A stretch of DNA of 64,000 nucleotides from DASXUX01 sp036504595 (GTDB lineage Bacteria > Planctomycetota > SZUA-567 > H5-PLA8), in assembly GCA_036504595.1 (NCBI GenBank), contig DASXUX010000010.1, forward strand, positions 248,001 to 312,000, written 5' to 3'. This document shows positions 9,148-17,287 of the stretch, piece after piece. The position numbers and the translations under genes are program-made. Below the pieces are notes generated by a model. The model saw only the letters and a list, made by a program, of their open reading frames with translations, was not told where the DNA came from and ran no database searches. The stretch's first letter is position 1; every line of letters starts with the position of its first letter.

Positions 9148-9183
9148 AAACGGCGACGTCGAGAGACAAGGCGGCAGAGCGCG

Positions 9184-9915
9184 TTACAATCCCGGCCGCT
9201 TCAGAACCTGCACCGTCCCGTCGGGCTGGCCGACCAGCACCTGACTGGCCGTTCCCAAGAACATTCCCGTATCCACCACGCCAGCCAGCGACAGAATGTT
9301 CGATTCCAACGCGCGCGCGGCGGAGCCGTCCTGAAGCGGCTTCGTGAGCGCACAGTCGAGAATCAGGTTGCGATTGTCCGTAACAAACGGCTTGTTCTTT
9401 TCCGCCTCTTGGCGCAAGGTCGGGACGAGGCCGAGTTCTTTCAGTTTCCGGCAGTTCAGTCCCAGCGACAGCGGGATGATTTCGACCGGAATTGCGCCGC
9501 GCTCGCCGAGCGACTGGACGAGTTTCTCGGGGCCGACCAGAATGATCTGGCGTTTGGCGGCCATCGTGACGATGCGCTCGCGCACCATCGCGCCGCCCCA
9601 GCCTTTCACCAGATCCAGATTCGGCGCGACTTCGTCCGCGCCATCGCACACGATGTCCAGTTCCACATCTTCGCGCAGTTCGATGAGCGGAATGTTCAAC
9701 TCGCGCGCGAGTTGCTCCACGTTGTCCGACGTTGGCACGCCTTCGATGCGCAAGCCGGACCGCACGCGTTCGCCCAACTGCCGGATAAAGGCTTTCGACG
9801 CGCGGCCGGAGCCCAGTCCGACTTTCCAGCCGTCCTGGACCATCTCAGCCGCCATCTGCGCGACGGCTCGAACCGCCGGATCATCCGCTCCGCCCTTACT
9901 TGTCAGCTTCGCCAT
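9184..9915 (-). CDS. rpiA: Ribose-5-phosphate isomerase A
   Basis: A 243-residue enzyme of the pentose phosphate pathway that interconverts ribose-5-phosphate and ribulose-5-phosphate. Signature motifs are the phosphate loop GLGSGRAS (residues 33-40), DGADEV (91-96), KGWGGAMVRER with catalytic Glu at 113, and VDTGMFLG near the C-terminus. The ATG at 9913-9915 has GGAG nine bases upstream; the longer frame to 9978 runs into a repeat array and is rejected. Confidence 0.92.
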   Translation of the reverse strand: MAKLTSKGGADDPAVRAVAQMAAEMVQDGWKVGLGSGRASKAFIRQLGERVRSGLRIEGVPTSDNVEQLARELNIPLIELREDVELDIVCDGADEVAPNLDLVKGWGGAMVRERIVTMAAKRQIILVGPEKLVQSLGERGAIPVEIIPLSLGLNCRKLKELGLVPTLRQEAEKNKPFVTDNRNLILDCALTKPLQDGSAARALESNILSLAGVVDTGMFLGTASQVLVGQPDGTVQVLKRPGL

Positions 9916-9929
9916 GTAGGACTCCGTTT

Positions 9930-10048
9930 TGGTGAGTGGTACTTGGTGAGTGCTACTTGGTCTTCGTCCCCAAATCAATTGCCTTCATCAAGACTACCGG
10001 ACCATTGGGCATCAGACTCGCTGCACCACTCACCACACACCAAGTACC
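9930..10048. repeat. GGTGAGTGGTACTT inverted pair
   Basis: GGTGAGTGGTACTTGGTGAG at 9930-9962 and its inverse CACCACTCACCACACACCAAG at 10023-10048 flank about 60 bases between the divergent rpiA and receiver-protein genes. Confidence 0.8.
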
Positions 10049-10117
10049 CTCGTTACCGGAAATAAATGGCATAACCATTGCACTTAGTCATAATGAAAGC
10101 GCTGCCAGGAGGTCAAT

Positions 10118-10489
10118 GTGTCACACTCCGAGACCATTTTGATCATCGAAGACGATGAAGCTGCCGCAGAAAGTATCGAAATTCTCTGTCGCGAGCAGGG
10201 CCACAAGACGCTTGTTGCCCACGACGGCCAGACCGGCCTGCGCATCGCCGCCTCCGAAAAACCCCGCCTGATCCTCTCAGATATTGCCATGCCCGGCCTG
10301 GATGGCTTCGAAGTCGCCCGCCGAATTCGCAGCAACCACGACCTGGACGGCACCGCGGTCGTTGCCGTTACTGGCTATCCACCGAAAACGCCCGCCGCCA
10401 ATCAGAAGACCTTCGACGACTATGTCATCAAACCCTTCAGCGTCGAGAACTTGATCAAAGTGATCGAGAAGTACATGCACGAAAGCTGA
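10118..10489 (+). CDS. Single-domain response regulator (receiver)
   Basis: A 123-residue CheY-like receiver without output domain. The acidic pocket is D12/D13, the phospho-acceptor is D55 in ILSDIAMPG, the switch threonine is T85 and the invariant lysine is K105 (VIKPFS). It starts at a GTG preceded by a perfect AGGAGGT. No kinase gene is adjacent, so its partner is encoded elsewhere. It probably acts by protein-protein contacts in a phosphorelay. Confidence 0.92.
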   Translation: MSHSETILIIEDDEAAAESIEILCREQGHKTLVAHDGQTGLRIAASEKPRLILSDIAMPGLDGFEVARRIRSNHDLDGTAVVAVTGYPPKTPAANQKTFDDYVIKPFSVENLIKVIEKYMHES

Positions 10490-10493
10490 AGTT

Positions 10494-10590
10494 GGTGATT
10501 GGTGAGTGGTGGAGTGGTTCACGACTCACACCTTTCGCACATCCAGAGTCCTCTCTCCGTTCCTGCCTACTGCCGCTGCCTACTGCTGCT
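10494..10590. repeat. GGTGAGT and TGCCTACTGC word repeats
   Basis: A TTGGTGATTGGTGAGTGGTGG array is followed by CCTGCCTACTGCCGCTGCC. The second word recurs at 55650. It lies between convergent genes. Confidence 0.65.
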
Positions 10591-13081
10591 TTGTTTCTGC
10601 CGCCGGCTTCGGCTTCACGGGCTCCCCTGTCATCTTAAACGGCACTGCGCGCATGGTGATCGTGATCCGCTCCGGCGGCGGACCCGCGGGCTTTGCCGCG
10701 GGCGGCGGTGGCACCGGCGGCGCGGCCGGCTTGCTCTTGTCATCCGTTGCCATCGTTGCGTCTTTGCGCTTGCCGATCGTCAGGTCCGCCGGGTCTTCCA
10801 TCTTCTTGTCGGCCGCGGCAGGAGTCTTTTCGGTGGGTGCTGCGGGAGCTTTTTCCGCGGGCTTGGCGGGCGTTGTATCAGCCGGCTTCTTTTCTGCGGG
10901 CTTCGGTGCGCTGCTGGAGGGAGCCGGGACTGGATTCGGTTTTTCCAGCGTCATCGTCCCACTGAAGATGAGATTCTCGCGGACTTTCTGTTCCAGCGTG
11001 CCGTCGGTCTGCACCGAGACGTATCCGGTGTTCTTGCCCGCACCGATCCAGCCCTTCGACACCGTTACGCCTTTGGGCGCGTCCACAAGCTGAACGCGAA
11101 TCGGCCCGTCGAAGCCTTTGGTGCGCGTGACGCTGACCGGGAAAGAGACCTCCTGCCCCAGCGGCAATTCCAGGCAGCCGCCCGCCGGCAGTTTCGGCGT
11201 AATGCTGAATGGCGCGCCCGGCTTGGTGACCATCACCAGTTGCTCGCGCCGCGGCACCAGATGCTGATAGATGAAGGCCTGCATCAGGTCTTCAGCGGGC
11301 GCAGCGATATGCGAGATGCTCTTGCCGTCAATCATGGCCGTGCCGCGCAGCCTGGGCGCAAAGCTTCCTACATTTGATTTGTCCGAAGCCGACAGCGTCA
11401 ACCGCACGCGATCGGATCCTTCCTGAATGATGCCGCCGTCCAGCGACAGTTCTCCGGGCGAGGCATCGTCCAGCGAGAGCTTGATCTCCCCGCTGAAGCC
11501 ATCCTTTCGGATGACAAAGACCGCCAATTGCGCGCAGCCGCCCTTCGGCACACTCACCGCCGCGGGCGTGATGCGCAGATCGAAGTCCGGCGCAGGCGGC
11601 CCGATGCGGAAGCGATACGCATACTCCGGCCCGCCCTTTCCCTGCGTGTCGTAGATCTGAGCGGTATACGTGCCGTCTTCCGGCAGCACGCAGACCAGTT
11701 CGGAATCGGCCACGTGCGTCAGCAGGCCTTCGCTTTTGTCCTTGATGTCGTCGTTCTCGCCGATCTTCTCGCCTTTGGAGTTGAACAGCATGATGTACGA
11801 ATCCAGCGGCGAACCGAGCCGGCGCGCGCGCACTTCCAGGCACACGTTCTGGCCTTTCTTTCCGCTGAAACTGTACGCGTGTTTTTCTCCGGCTTCACGA
11901 ATGCATCCGTTGACGACCACCGGCATCGTGACGGCCAAGGGCTTCTCCTTGGTGGAGTCCTCGTCCGTCACTTCTGCGACATCGCTGACCGCAAAGGGAA
12001 TCCGGTTCGACACCCAGCCCTGTGCATCCGTAACCGTGACGTACCGCGTGCCGAAACCCGTATCCCCAACCGCGCTGACATCCAGGTTGACGCTCGGCTT
12101 GGGAAGGTTCTTGCCGAAAACCTTCACGGCGACAGGCTTGTCCCCGCGCGGCGAACCCAGCGGCGCGATGCTCGTGATGAACGGCAATTCGCCAATGGAA
12201 ACGCGGTAAACGAAATCTTCACGCCCGCGGTAGATCGAGTCACGAATGGAAAGCGTGTACTGGCCGTCGGCGGGAACGTCGTAGAACAGCACGGGATCCT
12301 GGTTGAAGCGATAGTCGTCCGCCAACGCGACCTCTTTGCCTTTGGAATCATACAAGGTCAGGATCGACTGAAACCAGCCGGGAACCGCATCGGCGATGTA
12401 CGGTATCAGCGCACGCGCCGATGCCTCGCAAACGAGGTGCTGTCCTTTCTTCGCGCTAAACGAAAACATGTCCACGTCGCCGGGCATGATCTGCCCGTTC
12501 ACGACCGCCGGAAGTTGCGGAATGGGCGTCGCCTTTTCGGGTTTATCGTTGGGCTCGACTTCGCGCACCTCTTTGGCTTGGCCGACCTGGAAGGCCAGCT
12601 TGTTCGTCAACCCATTCGGGGCGAGCAGACAGATCTCGCGCGGCGTCAGATCCGCCTCCCACGCGATGGTCACTTTCACCGTGACGATCTCGTCGATGAC
12701 CGTTTTCTTCTGCCGGTTCTTCTTTTTTTCGTCGTAGCCCGGCGGTTCCTTGGCATCGACGATCTGAACCGTGACGCCTTTTCCCGAAACAATCGCTTCC
12801 GTCGAACGATACAGGTTGTCGCCCCCGATCTTCGCCTCGAACGTCGTCCCTTTGCGTCCGCCAGCCGGATAGATGTAGCCGATATGCGGGACCTGCGGCC
12901 GCTCGCCGCCGAAGGCGGAGGCTGCGCAAACCAGCAGCAGCAAGAGCGAAATCGCTCTAAGCTCTTGGCTCTTAGCTCTTGGCCGCTGACGCGATTTCAA
13001 CAACGCTCCGGCGCGCTCGACTTGCGCTTGCGAGCCAAGAGCCAAGAGCGAAGAGCCAAGAGCGACTTTTTTCCGGCTCAC
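10580..13081 (-). CDS. Secreted protein with pre-peptidase C-terminal-like domains
   Basis: An 833-residue exported protein. It has a leader segment ending in AISLLLLLVCAASAFG, a domain opening PQVPHIGYIYPAGGRKGTTFEAKIGGDNL, and at least two PPC-type beta-sandwiches (VNGQIMPGDVDMFSFSAKKGQHLVCEASAR and VNGCIREAGEKHAYSFSGKKGQNVCLEVRA, each preceding a DS-x-LxLYD/IMLFN-x-KG strand). The tail is low-complexity Ala/Pro/Lys. Its GTG (13079-13081) overlaps the TGA of the DUF1501 gene, so the two are translationally coupled. A DUF1501-PPC pairing is typical of planctomycetes. Codons 4-45 consist of a TTGGCTC hairpin repeat inserted between start and signal peptide. Confidence 0.78.
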   Translation of the reverse strand: MSRKKVALGSSLLALGSQAQVERAGALLKSRQRPRAKSQELRAISLLLLLVCAASAFGGERPQVPHIGYIYPAGGRKGTTFEAKIGGDNLYRSTEAIVSGKGVTVQIVDAKEPPGYDEKKKNRQKKTVIDEIVTVKVTIAWEADLTPREICLLAPNGLTNKLAFQVGQAKEVREVEPNDKPEKATPIPQLPAVVNGQIMPGDVDMFSFSAKKGQHLVCEASARALIPYIADAVPGWFQSILTLYDSKGKEVALADDYRFNQDPVLFYDVPADGQYTLSIRDSIYRGREDFVYRVSIGELPFITSIAPLGSPRGDKPVAVKVFGKNLPKPSVNLDVSAVGDTGFGTRYVTVTDAQGWVSNRIPFAVSDVAEVTDEDSTKEKPLAVTMPVVVNGCIREAGEKHAYSFSGKKGQNVCLEVRARRLGSPLDSYIMLFNSKGEKIGENDDIKDKSEGLLTHVADSELVCVLPEDGTYTAQIYDTQGKGGPEYAYRFRIGPPAPDFDLRITPAAVSVPKGGCAQLAVFVIRKDGFSGEIKLSLDDASPGELSLDGGIIQEGSDRVRLTLSASDKSNVGSFAPRLRGTAMIDGKSISHIAAPAEDLMQAFIYQHLVPRREQLVMVTKPGAPFSITPKLPAGGCLELPLGQEVSFPVSVTRTKGFDGPIRVQLVDAPKGVTVSKGWIGAGKNTGYVSVQTDGTLEQKVRENLIFSGTMTLEKPNPVPAPSSSAPKPAEKKPADTTPAKPAEKAPAAPTEKTPAAADKKMEDPADLTIGKRKDATMATDDKSKPAAPPVPPPPAAKPAGPPPERITITMRAVPFKMTGEPVKPKPAAETKQQ
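12957..13064. repeat. TTGGCTC hairpin inside a coding region
   Basis: CTCTTGGCTCTTAGCTCTTGG (from 12960) and the inverse GAGCCAAGAGCCAAGAGC (13030-13062) form a stem whose sequence is translated as the first part of the PPC protein. Confidence 0.8.
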
Positions 13082-14421
13082 ATAATCTCCCTCAACAGCC
13101 CGCCGCTTTCCTTCGCTGGAATCTCTCCCGCCGCGATCGGTGACAGGCAAACGGTCTCGCCCTGCGGCGTCGTCAGTTTCGCGTTGGGATCGATGCCGAG
13201 CAGTTCGTACATGCTGCCGAGCAGATCCCATGGGTAAATCGGCCGTTCGAGCACGTTTTCGCCGCGATCGTCCGTCTTGCCCAGAACCCGGCCGCCCTTG
13301 AAGCCGCCGCCGGCAACCAGCGCCGAGAACGCCTTTCCGTGGTGCCCGCGTCCGCCGTTCCACGGCGCGCCCCAATCCACTTTTGGCGTGCGGCCGAACT
13401 CGCCGCTGATCCAGATGATCGTGCTGTCGAGCAGCCCGCGGTCGGCGAGATCCTGGATCAAGGAAGAAACGGCCCGGTCCAATTCCGGCAGCTTGCGCCC
13501 CATCGTCTCGAAATGCTGCTTGTGCGTGTCCCAGCCTTCGTGATTGATCGTGATGAACGGCACGCCCTGTTCAACCAGCCGCCGAGCGAGCAAGCAGCTC
13601 TGGCCGAACTTCGACCGGCCGTACTTGTCGCGCACGTCGACTTTTTCCTCGCTCAGCACAAACGACTTGCCCGCGTCGCCCAGGATGACTTCGTAGGCCT
13701 GCTTCTGGCTGGCGTCCACGCTTTTGACCTGCGCGTCGGTGGCCATCTTCTTGCCGAACGTATCGATGTCCGAAAGCATCGTCCGCCGGTCTTTCTGCCG
13801 CTCGGTGGTGATGTTCTCCGCGATAATGCCATCGACCAGGAACGGTTCGCGGCTGGGATCGCCGCCCGTGGGGAACGGCTTGTACTTCGACGGTAAAAAG
13901 CCATTCTCCGAGAACCGCCCCTGCGGAGTGGTTAGCGTGATGTACGGCGGCAAAACGCCCTTGTAGCCGCTGCCGAAGCCCTTGAAGTACGACACCAGCG
14001 CGCCGATGCCTGGATAGACGAGATTCCCGCCCGGCTTGCGAGCGGCCTGGACCATGTACGCCGCCGTCTCGTGCCCGTTGTTGTTGTGCGTCATGCCCCG
14101 CAGCAGCACGTACTTGTCAGCCATCTTGGCCAACAGCGGCAACTGTGGGCCAATCTGAATTCCGTCCACGTTAGTCGGAAGCGCGCGCGTGTACGGCCCG
14201 CAGTAATCGCGCCCCGCGTTGGGCTTCGGGTCGAACGTGTCGATGTGACACGGCCCGCCCCACAGCCAAATCTGGATGACCGCCTTGGCCTTCGCAACCG
14301 GCACTTTCGCGGCTGCCGCAGCCTTCGCCCCGTCGCCTTCCGCGCGAGCGCTCCGAACCACCCCGCCGGCCAACGCCAACGCCGCCAGTTCCATGAAGTC
14401 CCGCCGCGTCGTCCCGCTCAT
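13078..14421 (-). CDS. DUF1501 family protein (sulfatase-like fold)
   Basis: A 447-residue protein with a Tat-like N-terminus (TTRRDFMELAALALAGG), followed by the family hallmarks: VIQIWLWGGPCHIDTFDPKP, LLRGMTHNNNGHETAAYM, VPFITINHEGWDTHKQHFETM and STIIWISGEFGRTPKVDWGAPWNGGRGHHG. DUF1501 proteins belong to the alkaline-phosphatase/sulfatase superfamily and are expanded in planctomycetes with DUF1549/DUF1553 proteins; the substrate is unknown. I took the ATG at 14419-14421, after GAGGGA, over an upstream start at 14514 lying in a repeat region. It follows the DUF1549 gene and is coupled to the PPC gene. Confidence 0.9.
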   Translation of the reverse strand: MSGTTRRDFMELAALALAGGVVRSARAEGDGAKAAAAAKVPVAKAKAVIQIWLWGGPCHIDTFDPKPNAGRDYCGPYTRALPTNVDGIQIGPQLPLLAKMADKYVLLRGMTHNNNGHETAAYMVQAARKPGGNLVYPGIGALVSYFKGFGSGYKGVLPPYITLTTPQGRFSENGFLPSKYKPFPTGGDPSREPFLVDGIIAENITTERQKDRRTMLSDIDTFGKKMATDAQVKSVDASQKQAYEVILGDAGKSFVLSEEKVDVRDKYGRSKFGQSCLLARRLVEQGVPFITINHEGWDTHKQHFETMGRKLPELDRAVSSLIQDLADRGLLDSTIIWISGEFGRTPKVDWGAPWNGGRGHHGKAFSALVAGGGFKGGRVLGKTDDRGENVLERPIYPWDLLGSMYELLGIDPNAKLTTPQGETVCLSPIAAGEIPAKESGGLLREIM

Positions 14422-14438
14422 CTTCAGTCCCTCACTTC

Positions 14439-14592
14439 TGTCCAAACCTGCACCGTGCGTCGTAGGACATTTTGCCAAAATTGTCCGACGTCTGGCGCTT
14501 AAGCGTGTGTCCAAAACTGCACCTGTGCGTCTTCAACCCTCTTGCCCCAGGCTCATTCAACGTTGAATCTGTCCAAAACTGCACAATGTGGC
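14439..14592. promoter_or_regulatory. Three direct repeats upstream of the DUF1501 gene
   Basis: The unit TGTCCAAAACTGCAC followed by a TGCGTC-like end occurs at 14439, 14509 and 14570, spaced 70 and 61 bases apart and all in the same orientation. It lies immediately upstream of the DUF1501 start, so it may be an operator array; it could also be another spacer repeat. Confidence 0.45.
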
Positions 14593-14672
14593 GTTAGAGA
14601 CCGCAGAAGCCCTCCCGTCAGTACGTCCCACTCAGCCCCACAGTTCTGTATTTCCGCGAAAACCGACCCTCC

Positions 14673-14709
14673 AACCCTGACCCCTGAACCCCGACCCCTG
14701 AACCCTAAT
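14673..14709. repeat. AACCCTGA word repeat
   Basis: Tandem AACCCTGACCCCTGAACCCC words abut the 3' end of the DUF1549 gene. Confidence 0.75.
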
Positions 14710-16657
14710 GTTTCAGCCCAAACTCCTTCGAATTCATCAGCGCCCACGCCACGTCGCAGAACGACTCCCACGCTTTGCGTTTCGGCGACGTCAGATACGC
14801 GTGAGCCACCCGCCGCTCTTCGGTCGTCGGGAAGCGCGAAAGTATCCGCACGTACAAATCCTCGATCACGTTCTTCTGCAAATTATTGAGATCCCCGCCT
14901 TCCTTCGCCGATCCCGTCGCCAACTGCTGCAGCACCTTGCTCTGCGTGATCTTCTTCTGGATGTGGCTCGAATTCAGCAGATGCTGAGCCTGAAACACCG
15001 ACGACGTCGTTCCGCGCTCCGACTCATACGACGAATTCCGCGGCGGACGCCCGAACATCTCCAGGAACCCCGATTCGATGCTGCCATCCGCCAGACAAAT
15101 CGCGCGCTGATCGTTCGGCAAAAACGTGAACGGCTCCGGAATCGCGCTGCTGTACTTCTCCCCGCTGCCCGTCACCTGGTTGATCGCATCCAGCAGCGGC
15201 TCCGCGTCCAGCCGCCGCACGTGATAATGCGAAAAACCCATTATGTCGTCGGTGTTCCACTGGTTCGACCATGACGAAAGCTGATACGTGTTCGAATTCA
15301 GGATCAGCTTGAAAAGCTGCTTCACGTCGAACTTGCTCGCGACCAGTTCCTTCTCGAGGTAGGTCAGCAGCTCCGGACTCCACGGCGGATTGGAACTCTT
15401 CATGTCGTCCGACTCGTGCACGATCCCGCGCCCGTTCAGCCAGAACCACACGCGGTTCGCCATCGCCTTCGCAAACCACGGATTTTCCGGAGCCGTCAGC
15501 CAATCCGCCAGAGCCAGGCGCGGATCCTTGTCCGCCTGTATCGCGGGCATCCCGCCCGCCGCCGTACCGCCGGCGTCCCGCCGGCCGTCGTTCTCCCCTC
15601 CCCGCTTCGGGGAGGGGCCGGGGGAGGGGTTCCGATCGGCCATGGACAAGCCCCGCCCCGCCGTCAGAAACTCCGGCTGCACTGGCTGCTTCGTCTTCGG
15701 GTCGAGCAACTTCCCATCCGGCTTGAAGAAAACGATCTCCTCTTTCCACTCGTCCGTCGTCTTGTAGCCAAGTTTCGCGAAGAACGCCGAGAACTTCAAA
15801 ATCTGCTCATCGTTAAAGCCCGCATCGTTCAGCCGCAATCCCATGAACAGCAGCGCCACGTTGTCCGCGATCTGCCGCGGACTGCGTTCCTGAAACGCGC
15901 GATAGAAATTCACCGGCGGACACCGGAAGTTGCTCCCGCTCCCCGTCAACAACTCGCGCACAAACTGGTCGTACGGCTTGTTGTCGCGAATGCTGTCGCG
16001 AATCCAGCGGTCATACGCCTGCACCGCGTTGGGCCAAAGGTTACTCGGGAACTCCGCCTTCACCCGCAGCAGATCGCCCCACTTCAGCCCCCAGTACTCC
16101 GCAAACTCATCGCGCTTGAGCAAATCGTTAATCAGTTTGCTGCGCTTGTCGGTGGCCTTGCTGGTTAAGAAGCTGCGCACTTCCGTCGGCGTCGGCAGCG
16201 TGCCGATCACGTCCATGTGCACGCGCCGCAAAAACACTTCGTCCGAACACTTCTCCGACGGCGGAATATTCTCATCCTTCAGCCGCCGGAGAACGAGCTC
16301 GTCAATCTTCCCCGCCGGCTTGAAGGCCTCAAACAACGCCTCCGGCTTGGTAGCGCCCGCCGTGGTAGCGCCGGCCTCCGTGCCGGCCGTGGTGGTGCGG
16401 GCATCCCTGCCCGCCGCAGTAGTGCGGGCGTCTCGCCCGCTGCCGTTCTCCCCTCCCCGTTTCGGGGAGGGGTCGGGGGAGGGGTTCCCCGGGGCTGGGG
16501 GTGAGGGGACATCCTTCGTGCCCGGCGCCGTCGCCCCCTGACACACCACACTCGCCAGAGCCAGCGCCACACCAAAAAAACGAGTCAAAAATGCCGCCCG
16601 CCGAGCCGCACGCGCCCGCCATTGACTTCGCGTTACGCAGCACTCAGCCCTCAGCAC
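14705..16657 (-). CDS. DUF1549/DUF1553 family secreted protein with in-frame repeat insertions
   Basis: A 650-residue protein. The DUF1549 part includes FLRRVHMDVIGTLPTPTEVRSFL and YWGLKWGDLLRVKAEFPSN; the DUF1553 part includes LADWLTAPENPWFAKAMANRVWFWLNGRGIVHE, QLSSWSNQ, RRLDAEPLLDAINQVTG and LYVRILSRFPTTEERRVA. Many relatives also carry a cytochrome-like PSD1 domain; none is seen here. Two stretches (about residues 54-100 and 372-400) are pure translated palindromic repeats (NPSPDPSPKRGGEN, GRDARTTAAG, NPSPGPSPKRGGEN) placed before the conserved domains and in a linker. The GTG start at 16657 is uncertain because it lies in a CTCAGCA repeat. It probably forms an operon with DUF1501 and PPC genes. 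Confidence 0.88.
   Translation of the reverse strand: MLRAECCVTRSQWRARAARRAAFLTRFFGVALALASVVCQGATAPGTKDVPSPPAPGNPSPDPSPKRGGENGSGRDARTTAAGRDARTTTAGTEAGATTAGATKPEALFEAFKPAGKIDELVLRRLKDENIPPSEKCSDEVFLRRVHMDVIGTLPTPTEVRSFLTSKATDKRSKLINDLLKRDEFAEYWGLKWGDLLRVKAEFPSNLWPNAVQAYDRWIRDSIRDNKPYDQFVRELLTGSGSNFRCPPVNFYRAFQERSPRQIADNVALLFMGLRLNDAGFNDEQILKFSAFFAKLGYKTTDEWKEEIVFFKPDGKLLDPKTKQPVQPEFLTAGRGLSMADRNPSPGPSPKRGGENDGRRDAGGTAAGGMPAIQADKDPRLALADWLTAPENPWFAKAMANRVWFWLNGRGIVHESDDMKSSNPPWSPELLTYLEKELVASKFDVKQLFKLILNSNTYQLSSWSNQWNTDDIMGFSHYHVRRLDAEPLLDAINQVTGSGEKYSSAIPEPFTFLPNDQRAICLADGSIESGFLEMFGRPPRNSSYESERGTTSSVFQAQHLLNSSHIQKKITQSKVLQQLATGSAKEGGDLNNLQKNVIEDLYVRILSRFPTTEERRVAHAYLTSPKRKAWESFCDVAWALMNSKEFGLKH
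15541..15634. repeat. GTAT/GTAC-headed palindromes plus GGGGAGGGG unit, within CDS
   Basis: GCGGGCATCCCGCCCGC and CCGCCGGCGTCCCGCCGGC hairpins are followed by CCCCTCCCCGCTTCGGGGAG and a G-rich tail. All are translated within the DUF1549 protein. Confidence 0.85.
16350..16488. repeat. Tandem GTAG-headed palindromes plus GGGGAGGGG unit, within CDS
   Basis: GTAG heads occur at 16350, 16365 and 16419, each followed by a hairpin (for example CCGGCCTCCGTGCCGG and GCGGGCGTCTCGCCCGC). A CCCCTCCCCGTTTCGGGGAG unit follows at 16446-16484. The array is open through the DUF1549 reading frame. Confidence 0.85.
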
Positions 16658-16746
16658 TCAGCACCTCCGCTCGCCGTCCGTCTCCCCTTCCCTCCGAGGG
16701 AACGGGGCCTGGGGGTTATGTTTGCGGCGAGCCGCAACATCCTGCT
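16639..16746. repeat. CTCAGCA array and CCTTCCCTCCGAGGGAA unit
   Basis: CAGCACTCAGCCCTCAGCAC words (16639-16665) are followed by a GC-rich unit (16683-16746) ending in the hairpin TTGCGGCgaGCCGCAA. This unit has relatives at 17096, 24482 and 59690. Confidence 0.8.
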
Positions 16747-16813
16747 TCGCGTCTCTCACTCGCCTTGCGCCCCAACGCTGCGCTGTTCGTAGCCGCGGAG
16801 CGGCGTCACACGA

Positions 16814-16841
16814 GTAGCCCGCAGCGTAAGCTGCGGGACTA
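16814..16841. repeat. GTAG-headed palindrome
   Basis: GTAG is followed by a perfect CCCGCAGC-gtaa-GCTGCGGG stem (16818-16837), then ACTAGC. It is the intergenic form of the elements seen inside genes. Confidence 0.75.
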
Positions 16842-17061
16842 GCATGAGAGATTCCTAAAGCCCCGGATGGGGCGACACAAAATCCCCGCGCACTGGAACG
16901 ACTACCACTCTACGTTTGCGCCCCGATCTTCCCTCGGCCTTATACCACAATTCCAAAGGCTTTGGCACCCTTCCCCGTTTGCTTAAACCGCCGCCTCGCG
17001 CCCCCAGACACAATCCCCCATCCGTAAGACGTACTTCAGCTTCCGTGTGCTGCGTCGCTCC

Positions 17062-17222
17062 GTTCGTAGCGCGGGCATCATGCCCGCTGCTGTTCTCCCC
17101 CTTCCCTCCGAGGGAAGGGGGCCGGGGGGTTAGGTTTGCGGCACCGCCGCAATTCTGATTTCTGCGTTCTGAATTCTGAATTTTCCTTTCCTCTGTGTCC
17201 TCCGTGTCCTCTGTATTGAAGT
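17062..17222. repeat. Composite GTAG palindrome, CCTTCCCTCCGAGGGAA unit and CTCTGTGTCC array
   Basis: GTAG at 17066 with GCGGGCATCATGCCCGC is followed by the GC-rich unit (17096-17136) and TTGCGGCaccGCCGCAA. TTCTGAAT words (17154-17185) and CTCTGTGTCCTCCGTGTCC words (17190-17220) come next. Together with 16639-16841 this accounts for the gene-free stretch 16658-17287; no other feature is seen there. Confidence 0.8.
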
Positions 17223-17287
17223 CGTGGCTGTTCTTTTGCACTAGACACCCTAGACTACTCTCAATCCATCCTCGAAGGAGCCTTCGC

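Noticed and set aside
11528..13237. A 569-codon open frame on the + strand
   Set aside because: Antisense to the PPC-domain protein and the DUF1501 3' end; a by-product of GC-rich codons.
13079..13375. Longer start for the PPC protein
   Set aside because: It would overlap the DUF1501 coding end by nearly 300 bases with Arg-rich out-of-frame translation; the GTG overlap at 13081 is more plausible.
16658..17287. A short gene in the long spacer
   Set aside because: All open frames there translate repeat units and lack ribosome-binding sites or conserved-looking sequence.
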